From assembly GCF_037095755.1 (NCBI RefSeq), contig NZ_JBAWKJ010000001.1:1243001-1307000 (forward strand): DNA of 64,000 nucleotides. Reading direction: 5' to 3'. How positions within the stretch are numbered: the stretch's first letter is position 1; each line of letters opens with the position of its first letter. Below the pieces are notes generated by a model. That model saw only the letters and a list, made by a program, of their open reading frames with translations, searched no databases and had not been told where the DNA came from. The translations under genes were made by a program, and so were the position numbers. Below, piece after piece: positions 47,098 through 56,565 of this stretch. Source of the DNA: Sphingopyxis sp. CCNWLW2. GTDB lineage: Bacteria > Pseudomonadota > Alphaproteobacteria > Sphingomonadales > Sphingomonadaceae.

Positions 47098-48507
47098 ATG
47101 TCCGACTATAAGATGCTGATCGGCGGACGGCTGGTCGACGGCGACCACGCGATGGACGTCATCAACCCCGCGACCGAGGAGATATTCGCCACCGTAGCGC
47201 GGGCGTCGGAGCGGCAGGCTGACGAAGCGATCGAGGCCGCTGCGGCGGCTTTCCCCGGATGGGCCGAAACCCCGATGGCCGAGCGGCAAGCGAAGGTCAG
47301 CCAGCTGGCCGATGCGATCGTCGCGAATGCCGACCGGTTCGCGCGCGCGCTGACGCAGGAACAGGGCAAGCCGCTCGCCGAGGCGCAGGGTGAGATCGCG
47401 TGGGCCGAAGGTTATCTTCGCCACTATGCGACGCTCGAGATCGCCGAGCGGACGATCCAGGACGATGCGAGCGGGCTGATTCAGGTGCGCCGGAAGCCGC
47501 TCGGCGTTGTCGCGGGCATCATCGCGTGGAACTTCCCGCTGCTCGTCGCCTGCTGGAAGATCGGCCCCGCGGTGATCGCGGGCAACAGTATCGTGCTCAA
47601 GCCTGCGCCGACGACGCCGGTGACGGCGCTGATGCTCGGCGAACTCTGCCACGACATCTTCCCAGCCGGGGTGGTAAACATCATCACCGACGCCAATGAC
47701 CTTGGCGGTTATCTCACCGCCGACCCGCGCATCGCCAAGGTCGGCTTCACCGGATCGACCGCAACGGGCAAGAAGATCATGGCGAGCGCCGCCGACGGGC
47801 TCAAGCGGCTGACGCTCGAACTCGGCGGCAACGACCCTGGGATCGTGCTCGACGATGTCGATGTGCGCGCCACCGCGCAGGGGATTTTCAACGCCGCTTT
47901 CCTCAATTGCGGACAGGTGTGCCTCGCGATCAAGCGCGCCTATGTCCACGACAGCATCTATGATGCGATGTGCGACGAACTGGCGCGGCTCGCCGAGGCG
48001 GCGGTGGTCGACGACGGGCTGGCGCAGGGCGCGCAGATCGGGCCGATTCAGAACAAGGCACAATATGAAAAGGTGAAGGCCTTCCTCGACAGCGCGCGCA
48101 AGGACGGCACGATCGTCGCGGGCGGCGAGATCATCGACCGCGCGGGCTATTTCCTGCGCCCGACGATCGTCCGCGACGTCACTGACGGCCATGAAATCGT
48201 CGACGAGGAACAGTTCGGCCCGATCCTGCCGGTGATCCGCTTTTCGGACGTCGACGATGTCGTCGCGCGCGCCAATGCGTCGCCCTATGGCCTCGGCGCG
48301 TCGGTGTGGTCGCGCGATATCGATCGCGCGCTGGCGGTCGCGAACCGGATCGAGAGTGGATCGGTGTGGGTGAACCAGCATGTCGCGATCGGCCCGCATA
48401 TTCCGATGGCGGGCGTCAAGTCCTCGGGGCTCGGCGTCGAGCAGTCGGAGGAGGGGCTTGCCGAATATACGCAATTGTCGGTGATCAACGTGGCGCGCGG
48501 CGGATGA
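47098..48507 (+). CDS. NAD(P)-dependent aldehyde dehydrogenase
   Basis: A 469-residue enzyme with the general-base Glu241 (L-E-L-G-G-N-D) and catalytic Cys275 (G-Q-V-C), plus W-N-F-P-L and F-T-G-S-T-A-T-G for cofactor binding. It follows the receptor gene by 14 bp with GGGAGAGAAG as ribosome site. It would oxidise the aldehyde released by the amine dehydrogenase to the acid. Its own stop overlaps the next acyl-CoA synthetase gene. Substrate range is not readable; the family is the general ALDH superfamily. Confidence 0.92.
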   Translation: MSDYKMLIGGRLVDGDHAMDVINPATEEIFATVARASERQADEAIEAAAAAFPGWAETPMAERQAKVSQLADAIVANADRFARALTQEQGKPLAEAQGEIAWAEGYLRHYATLEIAERTIQDDASGLIQVRRKPLGVVAGIIAWNFPLLVACWKIGPAVIAGNSIVLKPAPTTPVTALMLGELCHDIFPAGVVNIITDANDLGGYLTADPRIAKVGFTGSTATGKKIMASAADGLKRLTLELGGNDPGIVLDDVDVRATAQGIFNAAFLNCGQVCLAIKRAYVHDSIYDAMCDELARLAEAAVVDDGLAQGAQIGPIQNKAQYEKVKAFLDSARKDGTIVAGGEIIDRAGYFLRPTIVRDVTDGHEIVDEEQFGPILPVIRFSDVDDVVARANASPYGLGASVWSRDIDRALAVANRIESGSVWVNQHVAIGPHIPMAGVKSSGLGVEQSEEGLAEYTQLSVINVARGG

Positions 48508-50096
48508 GCGAGGCTTTCGACTGGAATCCGCCGGCGCACTATAATTTCGCGCGCGACGCGATTGACCGGCTGGCGCGTGAAAGGCCGCATGATCGCGCGA
48601 TGCTGTGGACCGATGCGGCGGGGACGGTCGTCGACCGCAGCTTCGCCGAGCTGTCGGAACATAGCGCGCGCGCTGCCGCGGTGTTGAAGGCGGCGGGGGT
48701 CGGGCGCGGCGACACGGTGCTGATCCTGATGTCGCGCGAGATCGAATGGTGGGAACTGATGCTCGCGTGCTTGCGGCTTGGCGCGATCGCCTCGCCGGGG
48801 ACGGTGCAGCTCACGCCGAAGGACATCGCCTATCGCTGCGAGGCGGCCGACGCGCGCTGCATCGTCGCCGGCGTCGACGTCGCGCCGCGCGTCGACGAAA
48901 CACCGGTCGATGCCGCGATCCCGCTCATTCATGTCGGCGGCGCCCGTCCGGGCTGGATCGATTATACGCAAGCCAAGTCGGCCATCGAGCCGCTGCCGGA
49001 CATTGCCGATACCGCGTTCGACGACCCCGCGCTCTGCTATTTCACCAGCGGCACGACGGGCCAGCCGAAGATGACGATCCACGGCGCGGGCTATCCGCTC
49101 GCGCACGAGATTACCGGGCGCTTCTGGCTCGACCTTGGTCCCGGCGACCTGCACTGGAACATGTCGGACACCGGCTGGGCGAAGGCGGCGTGGAGCAGCC
49201 TGTTCGCGCCGTGGCTGATGGGCGCCGCGATCTTCGTCAACCATGCGCCGGGGTTCGACCCTGCCGCTGCGATGGACCTGCTCGAACGCCACCCGGTGAC
49301 GACATTGTGCGCCCCTCCGACCGCCTATCGCATGTTCGTGCGTGCCGATTTGGGCGGCCGGAGCTTCCCCCGGCTTCGCCACTGCGTCAGCGCGGGCGAG
49401 CCGCTCAATCCCGAGGTGATCGACCTGTGGAAGAAAGCGACCGGGCTCGATATCCACGATGGTTACGGGCAGACCGAAACGGTGCTGCTCTGCTGCAATC
49501 GCGCGGGTGCGGCGCGGCAGGGCGCGATGGGGCGGCCGACGCCCGGCATCGATCTCGCGGTGATCGGGCACGACGGCGCGATATTGCCGCCGGACGAGGA
49601 GGGCGACATTGCGCTGCGGGTCGGCGAAGAACGTCCGCCCGGCCTGTTTCTCGGCTATCGCGGCGACCCTGACCGCACCGCGAGCGTGTTCCGCGATGGC
49701 TGGTATCTGACCGGCGATCGCGCGACGGTCGATGCCGACGGCTTTTTCTGGTTCGTCGGGCGCGCTGACGATGTCATCCTCTCGTCGGGTTATCGTATCG
49801 GGCCGTTCGAGGTCGAAAGTGTGCTGTTCGAGCATGAGGCGGTCGCGGAGAGCGCCGTGGTCGCCAGCCCCGATCCGACGCGCGGCGAAGTCGTGAAAGC
49901 CTTCATCGTCCTGGCGGCGGGGCACAGTCCGTCGGACGCGCTCGCCAAGGCGTTGCAGGACCATGTGAAGGCGGCGACCGCGCCCTATAAATATCCGCGC
50001 CGCATCGAGTTTGTGAGCAGCCTGCCCAAGACGGTCAGCGGTAAGATCCGGCGTAAGGAATTACGCGACAATGAGTTCAAGAAGGCGGATGCATGA
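48504..50096 (+). CDS. AMP-dependent acyl-CoA synthetase (medium-chain/ACSM-like)
   Basis: A 530-residue ligase activating a carboxylic acid to its CoA ester through an acyl adenylate. Motifs are [10 protein letters not shown] (P-loop), the Y-G-Q-T-E-T adenylate motif, Y-L-T-G-D-R-A and the catalytic lysine in [10 protein letters not shown]. The fold order and H-W-N-M-S-D-T-G-W place it with acetyl/medium-chain acyl-CoA synthetases. It is coupled by 4-bp overlaps to the ALDH before and the second synthetase after, so it likely activates the acid formed from the amine. Confidence 0.92.
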   Translation: MSEAFDWNPPAHYNFARDAIDRLARERPHDRAMLWTDAAGTVVDRSFAELSEHSARAAAVLKAAGVGRGDTVLILMSREIEWWELMLACLRLGAIASPGTVQLTPKDIAYRCEAADARCIVAGVDVAPRVDETPVDAAIPLIHVGGARPGWIDYTQAKSAIEPLPDIADTAFDDPALCYFTSGTTGQPKMTIHGAGYPLAHEITGRFWLDLGPGDLHWNMSDTGWAKAAWSSLFAPWLMGAAIFVNHAPGFDPAAAMDLLERHPVTTLCAPPTAYRMFVRADLGGRSFPRLRHCVSAGEPLNPEVIDLWKKATGLDIHDGYGQTETVLLCCNRAGAARQGAMGRPTPGIDLAVIGHDGAILPPDEEGDIALRVGEERPPGLFLGYRGDPDRTASVFRDGWYLTGDRATVDADGFFWFVGRADDVILSSGYRIGPFEVESVLFEHEAVAESAVVASPDPTRGEVVKAFIVLAAGHSPSDALAKALQDHVKAATAPYKYPRRIEFVSSLPKTVSGKIRRKELRDNEFKKADA

Positions 50097-51742
50097 TCGA
50101 CAGTTTCGTTCGCGGTGACACGAGCGGTTCGCTGATCGAGATGACGATCGGCGACTGTTTCGACCGCACCGCCGCGCGCCATCCCGATGGCGAGGCGCTG
50201 GTCGTCCGGCATCAGGATGTGCGCTGGACCTGGCGCGAGCTCAGGGCGCGGGTCGATGCGGTGGCGGCGGGGCTGATCGCGCGCGGGCTGAAACCCGGTG
50301 ACCGGGTGGGCATCTGGGCGCCCAATTGCGCCGAATGGGTGATCGTCCAGTTCGCGACCGCAAAGGCGGGGCTGATCCTCGTCAACATCAACCCGGCGTA
50401 TCGCATCGCCGAGGTCGAATATGCGCTACGCAAGGTCGGCTGCGCGGCGCTGATCCTCGCGGCCTCGCACAAGAGCAGCGACTATGTCGCGATGATCGGT
50501 GAACTCGCGCCCGAGCTTGCGGCATCGGCGCCCGGCATGCTCAAGACGGCGCGGCTTCCGGACCTGCGCCTCGTCGTCGTGCTCGGCGAGGCAGAACATG
50601 GGGGCTGCCTGCCGTTCGCGGCGCTCGCGAGCGCGGACACCGCCGTGCTTTCGGACATCCGGCTCGATCCCGGCATGGCGGTCAACATCCAGTTCACCAG
50701 CGGCACCACTGGCTTTCCGAAGGGCGCGACGCTGTCGCACCGCAGCATCCTCAACAATGGCGCCTTCGTCGGCGCGCGTATCGGTCTCTCGATCGCCGAC
50801 CGGCTGTGCATCCCGGTGCCGCTCTATCATTGCTTCGGCATGGTGATGGGCAATCTGGCGTGCATGGTTCACGGTGCGACGATGGTCTATCCGGCCGAGG
50901 CCTTCGACCCGCAGGCAGTGCTGGAAGCGGTCGAGGCCGAGCGTTGCACCGCGCTCTATGGCGTGCCGACGATGTTCATCGCGGCGCTCCAGCACCCCGA
51001 ATTCGACCGCTTCGACCTGTCGTCGTTGCGCACCGGGATCATGGCGGGGTCGCCGTGCCCAATGGCGGTGATGCGCGAAGTGATCGAGCGGATGCACATG
51101 GCGGAGGTCACGATCGCCTATGGCATGACCGAGACCAGCCCGGTCAGCTTCCAGAGCGATACCGACGATCCGCTCGACCTCCGCGTGTCGACGGTCGGGC
51201 GCGTTCAGCCGCACCTCGAGGTCAAGCTGATCGACCTTGCGGGCGAGGTCGTGCCGGGTGGGCAGACGGGCGAGCTTTGCACGCGCGGCTATTCGGTGAT
51301 GCTGGGTTATTGGGACGACGCCGAGCGCACCGCCGATGCGATCGACGACGACGGGTGGATGCATACCGGTGACCTCGCGGTGATCGACGCGGCGGGCTAT
51401 TGCCGGATCGTGGGGCGGATCAAGGATATGGTGATCCGCGGCGGTGAGAATATCTACCCGCGCGAGATCGAGGAATTTCTGATGGGCCACCCCGACATCG
51501 CCGACGTGCAGGGCGTCGGTATTCCCGACGAGAAATATGGCGAGGAATTATGCGTCTGGATCATTCCGCGCGCCGGGGTCGAGCTCAGCGAGGGCGACGT
51601 GCGCGCGCACTGCCGGGGCCGTATCGCCCACTATAAGATTCCGCGCCACATCCTGTTTGTCGACGCCTTTCCGATGACGGTGACCGGAAAGGTACAGAAG
51701 TTCGCGATGCGCGAGCGCACGCTGGAATTGCTGAATGGCTGA
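50093..51742 (+). CDS. AMP-dependent acyl-CoA synthetase (ACSF2/FadD-like)
   Basis: A 549-residue adenylate-forming ligase with [26 protein letters not shown] and the lysine in M-T-V-T-G-K-V-Q-K. The [13 protein letters not shown] motif is typical of FadD/ACSF2-like enzymes. It is clearly different from the synthetase just before it, so the operon carries two acyl-CoA synthetases of different subfamilies; they may serve different chain lengths or ring types. It is the last gene of the operon. Confidence 0.9.
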   Translation: MIDSFVRGDTSGSLIEMTIGDCFDRTAARHPDGEALVVRHQDVRWTWRELRARVDAVAAGLIARGLKPGDRVGIWAPNCAEWVIVQFATAKAGLILVNINPAYRIAEVEYALRKVGCAALILAASHKSSDYVAMIGELAPELAASAPGMLKTARLPDLRLVVVLGEAEHGGCLPFAALASADTAVLSDIRLDPGMAVNIQFTSGTTGFPKGATLSHRSILNNGAFVGARIGLSIADRLCIPVPLYHCFGMVMGNLACMVHGATMVYPAEAFDPQAVLEAVEAERCTALYGVPTMFIAALQHPEFDRFDLSSLRTGIMAGSPCPMAVMREVIERMHMAEVTIAYGMTETSPVSFQSDTDDPLDLRVSTVGRVQPHLEVKLIDLAGEVVPGGQTGELCTRGYSVMLGYWDDAERTADAIDDDGWMHTGDLAVIDAAGYCRIVGRIKDMVIRGGENIYPREIEEFLMGHPDIADVQGVGIPDEKYGEELCVWIIPRAGVELSEGDVRAHCRGRIAHYKIPRHILFVDAFPMTVTGKVQKFAMRERTLELLNG

Positions 51743-51860
51743 CGGATCGCATCCGGTTTGAGGGGTGCCTGCTTCGCGCCTTGTCAGCCGTTCGGGCCAT
51801 TGAAGACTGGGACCTCAAAGCGAAGGCTGGACAACATATGCCCTCAAGACATGGGGAGCA

Positions 51861-53279
51861 TCAGGCGGCTTGCAGATTTGCCTCCTTGGCCGCATTTGCC
51901 GGATCGATCGTGACGCCGGGACCGGCCGTACCGAACCTGCGCTCCACGCGAATGCCCATCGATTGCAGGAAGGCGGTGGACAACTCGCCGCCAGCGCAAA
52001 TGATGACATCGTCGTTCGGCAGGTCGAGCAGTTCGGCGTGATGCCGGAGCGCGATGGCGCCATGTCGCACCTCCTCCATGGACGATTGCAGATAGAGCGT
52101 GACACGGCCCGCTGCCACGGCGGCGGCGATCGCGTCGCGATTCTGCCTTCGCGTCCGGCTAAAAGCCTCCCGCCGATAGGAAAGGGCGACCTCGGTGCCT
52201 GGCTGCTCGGCCAGCGCGACAGCGGCCTCGATCGCGCTGTCGCCCCCGCCGACGACCAGCACGCGCCGGCCAGCATATTGCGCCGGGTCGGTCAGGCGAT
52301 AGACGACCTTGCTCCGCTCCTCGCCCGGCACGCCCAGCTTGCGCGGGGTTCCGCGCCGGCCGATCGCCAGCAGCACCCGCCGGGCGCGATACACGCCGTG
52401 CGCTGTTCTGACCGTAAAGCCCCGGTTGCCGGGCGTGACATCCACCACTCTTTCGTTGCAACGGATATGCAGCCCGGTCCGCTCGATGACATCCTGCCAT
52501 ATCCCCAGCAACGCTTCCTTGCGGATTTCGCGGAAGCGGAGTTCCCCGAAGAGCGGCAGTTTTACCGGTGCGGTCATAATCAGCTTGTTGCGCGGGAAAT
52601 GCGCTACGGTTCCGCCCAGACTATCTTGCTCGACCGTTTCGAAACGCAGGCCGAGTTCCATCGCCCGCAGGCTGGCGGCAATACCCGCCGGGCCCGCGCC
52701 GACGATCATCAGGTCGAGCATGTCGTCCGCATCATCGGCTTCGTTCGCGGCGGCGATCGCGTCGACAGCCTCGGTCCCCTGCTTCACGGCGTTGCGGATC
52801 AGCCCCATGCCGCCGATCTCGCCGGCGAGATAGATACCGGGGACATTGGTTTCGAAATCGGGGCTGACGAACGGGATGTCGATGCCGCGCGTGGCCGTGC
52901 CGAAGACCAGCGACAGTGCGTCGGCCGGGCATGCCTGCTGACAGGCGCCGTGCCCGATGCAGCGGGTCGGGTCGATGAGCGTGGCTTTCCCTTCCAAGAG
53001 GCCGAGCACGTCGCCTTCGGGGCACGCCAGCACACATGCCGAGCAGCCGATGCATTTGGCGGTGTCGATGACGGGGTGGAGCGAATTGGGCTCGGTCAGC
53101 CCGGCGTCGCGCGCATCTTCCAATATGGTGTGACTTTTGCGCTCGATGGCGCGGTGCCGCGCCCAATAGCTCAGCCAGATGGGCAATGCCGGGAGCGCGT
53201 AGGCGAGCGCCGCCGTGTCAAACGGCAGTCTTGGTAACGCCGCGAGGGCGTCGGCGAAAACCGCCGGGTCAAAGGGCAT
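51861..53279 (-). CDS. Membrane-anchored ferredoxin / thioredoxin-reductase-like flavoprotein
   Basis: A 472-residue fusion. Residues about 20-42 form a hydrophobic anchor, then two ferredoxin-type clusters (about 73-130): C-I-G-C-S-A-C-V-L-A-C-P and C-I-G-H-G-A-C-Q-Q-A-C-P, where the second Cys is His. From about 190 a FAD/NAD(P) module follows with I-V-G-A-G-P-A-G and V-V-G-G-G-D-S-A-I, like thioredoxin reductase but without its CxxC. It could pass electrons between NAD(P)H and a membrane carrier. It is divergent from the cytochrome b gene of the multihaem operon; working with that system is inferred from proximity. Confidence 0.82.
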   Translation of the reverse strand: MPFDPAVFADALAALPRLPFDTAALAYALPALPIWLSYWARHRAIERKSHTILEDARDAGLTEPNSLHPVIDTAKCIGCSACVLACPEGDVLGLLEGKATLIDPTRCIGHGACQQACPADALSLVFGTATRGIDIPFVSPDFETNVPGIYLAGEIGGMGLIRNAVKQGTEAVDAIAAANEADDADDMLDLMIVGAGPAGIAASLRAMELGLRFETVEQDSLGGTVAHFPRNKLIMTAPVKLPLFGELRFREIRKEALLGIWQDVIERTGLHIRCNERVVDVTPGNRGFTVRTAHGVYRARRVLLAIGRRGTPRKLGVPGEERSKVVYRLTDPAQYAGRRVLVVGGGDSAIEAAVALAEQPGTEVALSYRREAFSRTRRQNRDAIAAAVAAGRVTLYLQSSMEEVRHGAIALRHHAELLDLPNDDVIICAGGELSTAFLQSMGIRVERRFGTAGPGVTIDPANAAKEANLQAA

Positions 53280-53600
53280 TGCGACTCCATCATATGTCTG
53301 CGGATTTTTCCGCTATTTCCCCCTCTGGATGCCCTCCGCGGCCCTAAGAGCCGTCATTGCCACAAGAGGAAAGACCCCCTGCGCTCGGCGGTGCGGCATT
53401 CGCGTCGATGGGAGGTTCAAGCCGCGTCTCTGTTCGGCGCTCGGGGCGGCGAGCGATATGGATTTTACCGCGCTCAGTTCTCTCGAAATCAATGTTCAAA
53501 ATCTGGAAGGAGTAGGCCAAATTATATAGATAGACTAATAATTTGTCATGCCGAAGAGGGAGGTCTAGCCTAGTAAACATGCCCTAGAGGGTGGACCAAA
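53280..53600. promoter_or_regulatory. 321-bp divergent promoter region of the redox module
   Basis: This stretch separates the flavoprotein gene (reading left) and the cytochrome b gene (reading right) and must contain both promoters. A short hairpin GCGGA-TTTT-TCCGC lies at 53300-53313. The right half (about 53480-53580) is AT-rich, with ATTATATAGATAG. GAGGGTGG precedes the cytochrome b start. Short open frames here look spurious; I see no gene. Confidence 0.5.
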
Positions 53601-54494
53601 ATGGAGTCGGAACAGCTCACTCTCGCAGCCAGAGAGGCGTCGGCACCCCAAGGGAAAGCAATTGTTTCTTTTGAAACAGTTTTTTCCTTCCTTATTTTAT
53701 TGTTCATACCCGCCGCCATCTTGTGGGGTTGGTGGCATCGCGCGGAATTGCCGACGCCCGAGGATGGCCTTGGTTATGCGCTCGGGATCATCGGCGTGAC
53801 GATGATGGCCATCCTTATGATCTATCCGCTCCGCAAAAGGCTGACCGGAGCAACATGGATGGGATCGGTCGGCACCTGGTTTCGCATCCACATGCTGCTT
53901 GGCCTGCTCGGGCCGCTGGTCATTCTTTACCACGCGCGCTTTACATGGGCGGCGACGAACAGCGGTGTCGCGCTGCTTGCCTTGCTGGTGGTCGTCGCAA
54001 GCGGGCTTTTCGGGCGCTTTCTATATGTCCATATCCATCGCGGATATTCGCAGCGAAAGCTGGAAGTTCGCGATTTTCTCGACGAACTTGGCGAATCGCG
54101 GCTCCTGCTCAACGCCGATGGCGACGCCGGTCACCTTATCGTCGGCTATCTTCGCGAGCTTGAGCGGCACGCCCTGGAAAAGCGGTCCAACCTGCTTCAT
54201 GGCGCGTTCGCGGTGTTTTCCATCACGGTCCGCACATGGCTGTTCGCCTGGCGCCTTCGAGGTGTCGTGCGCACCGAACTGGCCCGGGAAGCTTCGCTTC
54301 CGGGCCGGCGGGCGACGACCGACAGCCAGGCGTTGATCGATCACCTGACGCGCTATCTGCAATCGATCCGTGACGTCGGCGGGTTCGCCTTCTACGACCG
54401 CCTGTTCCGGGCCTGGCATTATCTGCACGTACCGCTGTTCCTGTTCCTCGCGATGACCGTGGCGCTGCACGTCCTCGCCGTCCATATGTACTGA
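53601..54494 (+). CDS. Di-haem b-type membrane cytochrome with two H-x13-H pairs
   Basis: A 297-residue integral membrane protein with about six helices (about 26-44, 59-77, 92-113, 119-142, 203-220 and 275-296) and a soluble loop from 147 to 200. His97 and His111 (helix 3) and His276 and His290 (last helix) each form an H-x13-H pair, the spacing used in ferric-reductase/NOX-type cytochromes to ligate two stacked b haems between two helices. No flavin or nucleotide domain is attached. It shares one base with the start of the 21-haem cytochrome gene, so it probably passes quinol or flavoprotein electrons to it. Confidence 0.75.
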   Translation: MESEQLTLAAREASAPQGKAIVSFETVFSFLILLFIPAAILWGWWHRAELPTPEDGLGYALGIIGVTMMAILMIYPLRKRLTGATWMGSVGTWFRIHMLLGLLGPLVILYHARFTWAATNSGVALLALLVVVASGLFGRFLYVHIHRGYSQRKLEVRDFLDELGESRLLLNADGDAGHLIVGYLRELERHALEKRSNLLHGAFAVFSITVRTWLFAWRLRGVVRTELAREASLPGRRATTDSQALIDHLTRYLQSIRDVGGFAFYDRLFRAWHYLHVPLFLFLAMTVALHVLAVHMY

Positions 54495-56101
54495 TGTCGC
54501 GGACCTCGGTCCTTGTCGGCGCGCTCGTGCTGCTGGCGATGATCGGGGGACTGCTCGCGTTGCGCCCGACGCTGGAGCGGCTGGTCAGTCCCGGCCCGCT
54601 GCGCCCCGCGCATGCGAAGATCGAGGCGCGCTGCGGCGCCTGCCATTATTCCTTCACCCCGTCGGCCGAGAATGGCAAGTGCAAGGCTTGCCATGCGGGC
54701 GTCGCCAACGATGTTCGCCTGCGCACCGGCTTTCACGGTCGCACGCCATCGGCCGCGAAACAGCAATGCCGTGCCTGCCATCTCGAGCATCAGGGCGCCG
54801 TCCAGTTCGCCGCGAACCTTAAGGGCACCGGCTTCGACCATGGCAAGACCGATTTTCCCATCCACGGCAAGCATCGCGGTGTCGCCTGCGCGAACTGCCA
54901 CAAGTCCGGAATGAAGTTTCGTGCCGCGCCCGCCGCCTGCGTTGCCTGCCATGTCAAAGACGACGTTCATCAAACCCGTTTCGGCAAGAATTGCGCCAGC
55001 TGCCACAGCGAAAGCGGCTGGAAGATCATCCATAAGTTCGATCACGCGGCGACCGGTTTTCAATTGGTCGGCGCGCATCAGACGACCGCTTGCGCCGATT
55101 GCCATGTCGCCAATCGCTTCGCCGGAACGCCGAAACAATGCGTCGCCTGCCATCTGGCGGACGATGTCCACGAGGGGCGCAACGGCACCGACTGTGCCAG
55201 CTGCCACACCCCGCTGAGCTGGAAAGGCGCCCTGTTCGACCATGGACGGACGCGTTTTCCGCTCGTCGGCCAGCATCGCACGGTCCCCTGCACCGCCTGC
55301 CACGGCGCCCGGAACGAGCGGCTGCGTCCGCCGATGCAGTGCGCCGCCTGTCACCGCAAAGACGATGTCCATAAGGGCGTCAACGGCAGCAACTGCGCGA
55401 CCTGCCACTCGCCAGCGAGCTGGAAAGGCGCGTTTTTCGATCACAACAAGGCGACGCGTTTTCCGCTGCTCGGGGCGCACAAGCGGGTGCGCTGCGCCAC
55501 CTGCCACGTCAAACCCGTGCACAGCTTCAAACCATCGCGCGAATGCGCCGGGTGCCATGTCCGCCAGGATCCCCATCAGGGCAAGCTGGGACGAAATTGC
55601 GCGGCGTGCCACTCGCAGGACCGCTGGCGGCCGGCGCCGGGCTTTCATCATGCTGCGACGCGCTTTCCGCTGACCGGCGCCCACAGCCGCGTCGCGTGCG
55701 CCGATTGTCACCGGAATATGCAATATCGCGCCGCAGGTGTCACATGCGCCAGTTGCCACGCCGACATCGCGCACAAGGGCCGGTTCGGCACGCCAGCGAG
55801 GTGCGAGACATGCCACACGACCGCGCGCTGGACCGGCGCGCGGTTTAACCATGATCGCACGGGTTTTTCGCTGACCGGCCGCCATGCCCGGCTCGCCTGC
55901 AACAGCTGCCACACCAGGCCGGCGGCGACCGCGCGGCTGCCGGTGGGCTGTTACGGCTGCCACAAGGCCGACGATCATCACGAAGGCCGTTTCGGCACGA
56001 AATGCGAAACCTGCCATGTCGGGGGCGACAGCTTCAAGACGGTGCGCGTCCCCGCGAACGCGCGCCGCCATCCGGATTTCGACGGGAGGCACCTGCGATG
56101 A
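54494..56101 (+). CDS. 21-haem c-type cytochrome
   Basis: A 535-residue protein with an N-terminal hydrophobic helix (about 5-23), probably an uncleaved anchor or signal, and 21 CxxCH haem-binding motifs. Three lie at residues 47-96. The remaining 18 fall in six tandem modules of about 67 residues starting near residues 114, 182, 248, 315, 384 and 451. Each module opens with an F-D-H...T-x-F-x-L-x-G-x-H stretch and carries three haems; extra His residues can serve as sixth ligands. It should be a periplasmic electron wire. The start shares a base with the cytochrome b stop; the end overlaps the pentahaem gene by 4 bp. Confidence 0.9.
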   Translation: MSRTSVLVGALVLLAMIGGLLALRPTLERLVSPGPLRPAHAKIEARCGACHYSFTPSAENGKCKACHAGVANDVRLRTGFHGRTPSAAKQQCRACHLEHQGAVQFAANLKGTGFDHGKTDFPIHGKHRGVACANCHKSGMKFRAAPAACVACHVKDDVHQTRFGKNCASCHSESGWKIIHKFDHAATGFQLVGAHQTTACADCHVANRFAGTPKQCVACHLADDVHEGRNGTDCASCHTPLSWKGALFDHGRTRFPLVGQHRTVPCTACHGARNERLRPPMQCAACHRKDDVHKGVNGSNCATCHSPASWKGAFFDHNKATRFPLLGAHKRVRCATCHVKPVHSFKPSRECAGCHVRQDPHQGKLGRNCAACHSQDRWRPAPGFHHAATRFPLTGAHSRVACADCHRNMQYRAAGVTCASCHADIAHKGRFGTPARCETCHTTARWTGARFNHDRTGFSLTGRHARLACNSCHTRPAATARLPVGCYGCHKADDHHEGRFGTKCETCHVGGDSFKTVRVPANARRHPDFDGRHLR

Positions 56102-56565
56102 TCAAAGCCTGGATCGCCCTGCTGGGCTGTTTCCTTGTCGGCGCGCTGGCCGCCGCGGCGACGTCCGATCCGCCGCCGATCAAGGTCATCGACCGCTATG
56201 ACCATATCTCGACGGGGTTCGTGCTCGACGGGCGGCATGCCGAAATCGGCTGCGACACCTGCCACGCCAAGGCGGTGTTCCGCGGCACGCCGCGCATCTG
56301 CGCCGCCTGTCACAACAACGTCCGCGCCGAGGGCAAGACATTTCGCCACATCCCCACGACCGATGCGTGCGAAAGCTGCCATACCACCAAGGACTGGCTG
56401 ACCGCGCGGTTCGACCACAGCGGCGTCGTGACCAATTGCGTCAGTTGCCACAATAATTTCCAGGCGCCCGGCAAGACCGCCAACCACCCGCCGACCAGCA
56501 ATCAATGCCAGGATTGCCACCGGGCGATCCATTGGAACCAGCTGTTGCCGGGAGCGGCGCCATGA
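56098..56565 (+). CDS. Pentahaem c-type cytochrome
   Basis: A 155-residue periplasmic protein with a signal peptide (about 1-24) and five CxxCH motifs (C-D-T-C-H, C-A-A-C-H, C-E-S-C-H, C-V-S-C-H, C-Q-D-C-H). Its first part, Y-D-H-I-S-T-G-F-V-L-D-G-R-H, is homologous to the repeat unit of the 21-haem protein, so it looks like a split-off module. It overlaps the genes on both sides by 4 bp. It may bridge the long cytochrome to the barrel protein or dock inside that barrel. Confidence 0.88.
   Translation: MIKAWIALLGCFLVGALAAAATSDPPPIKVIDRYDHISTGFVLDGRHAEIGCDTCHAKAVFRGTPRICAACHNNVRAEGKTFRHIPTTDACESCHTTKDWLTARFDHSGVVTNCVSCHNNFQAPGKTANHPPTSNQCQDCHRAIHWNQLLPGAAP

Noticed and set aside
51743..51759. 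Short hairpin CGGAT-CGC-ATCCG after the amine operon, as terminator
   Set aside because: The stem is only 5 bp and followed by just three T; too weak to call.
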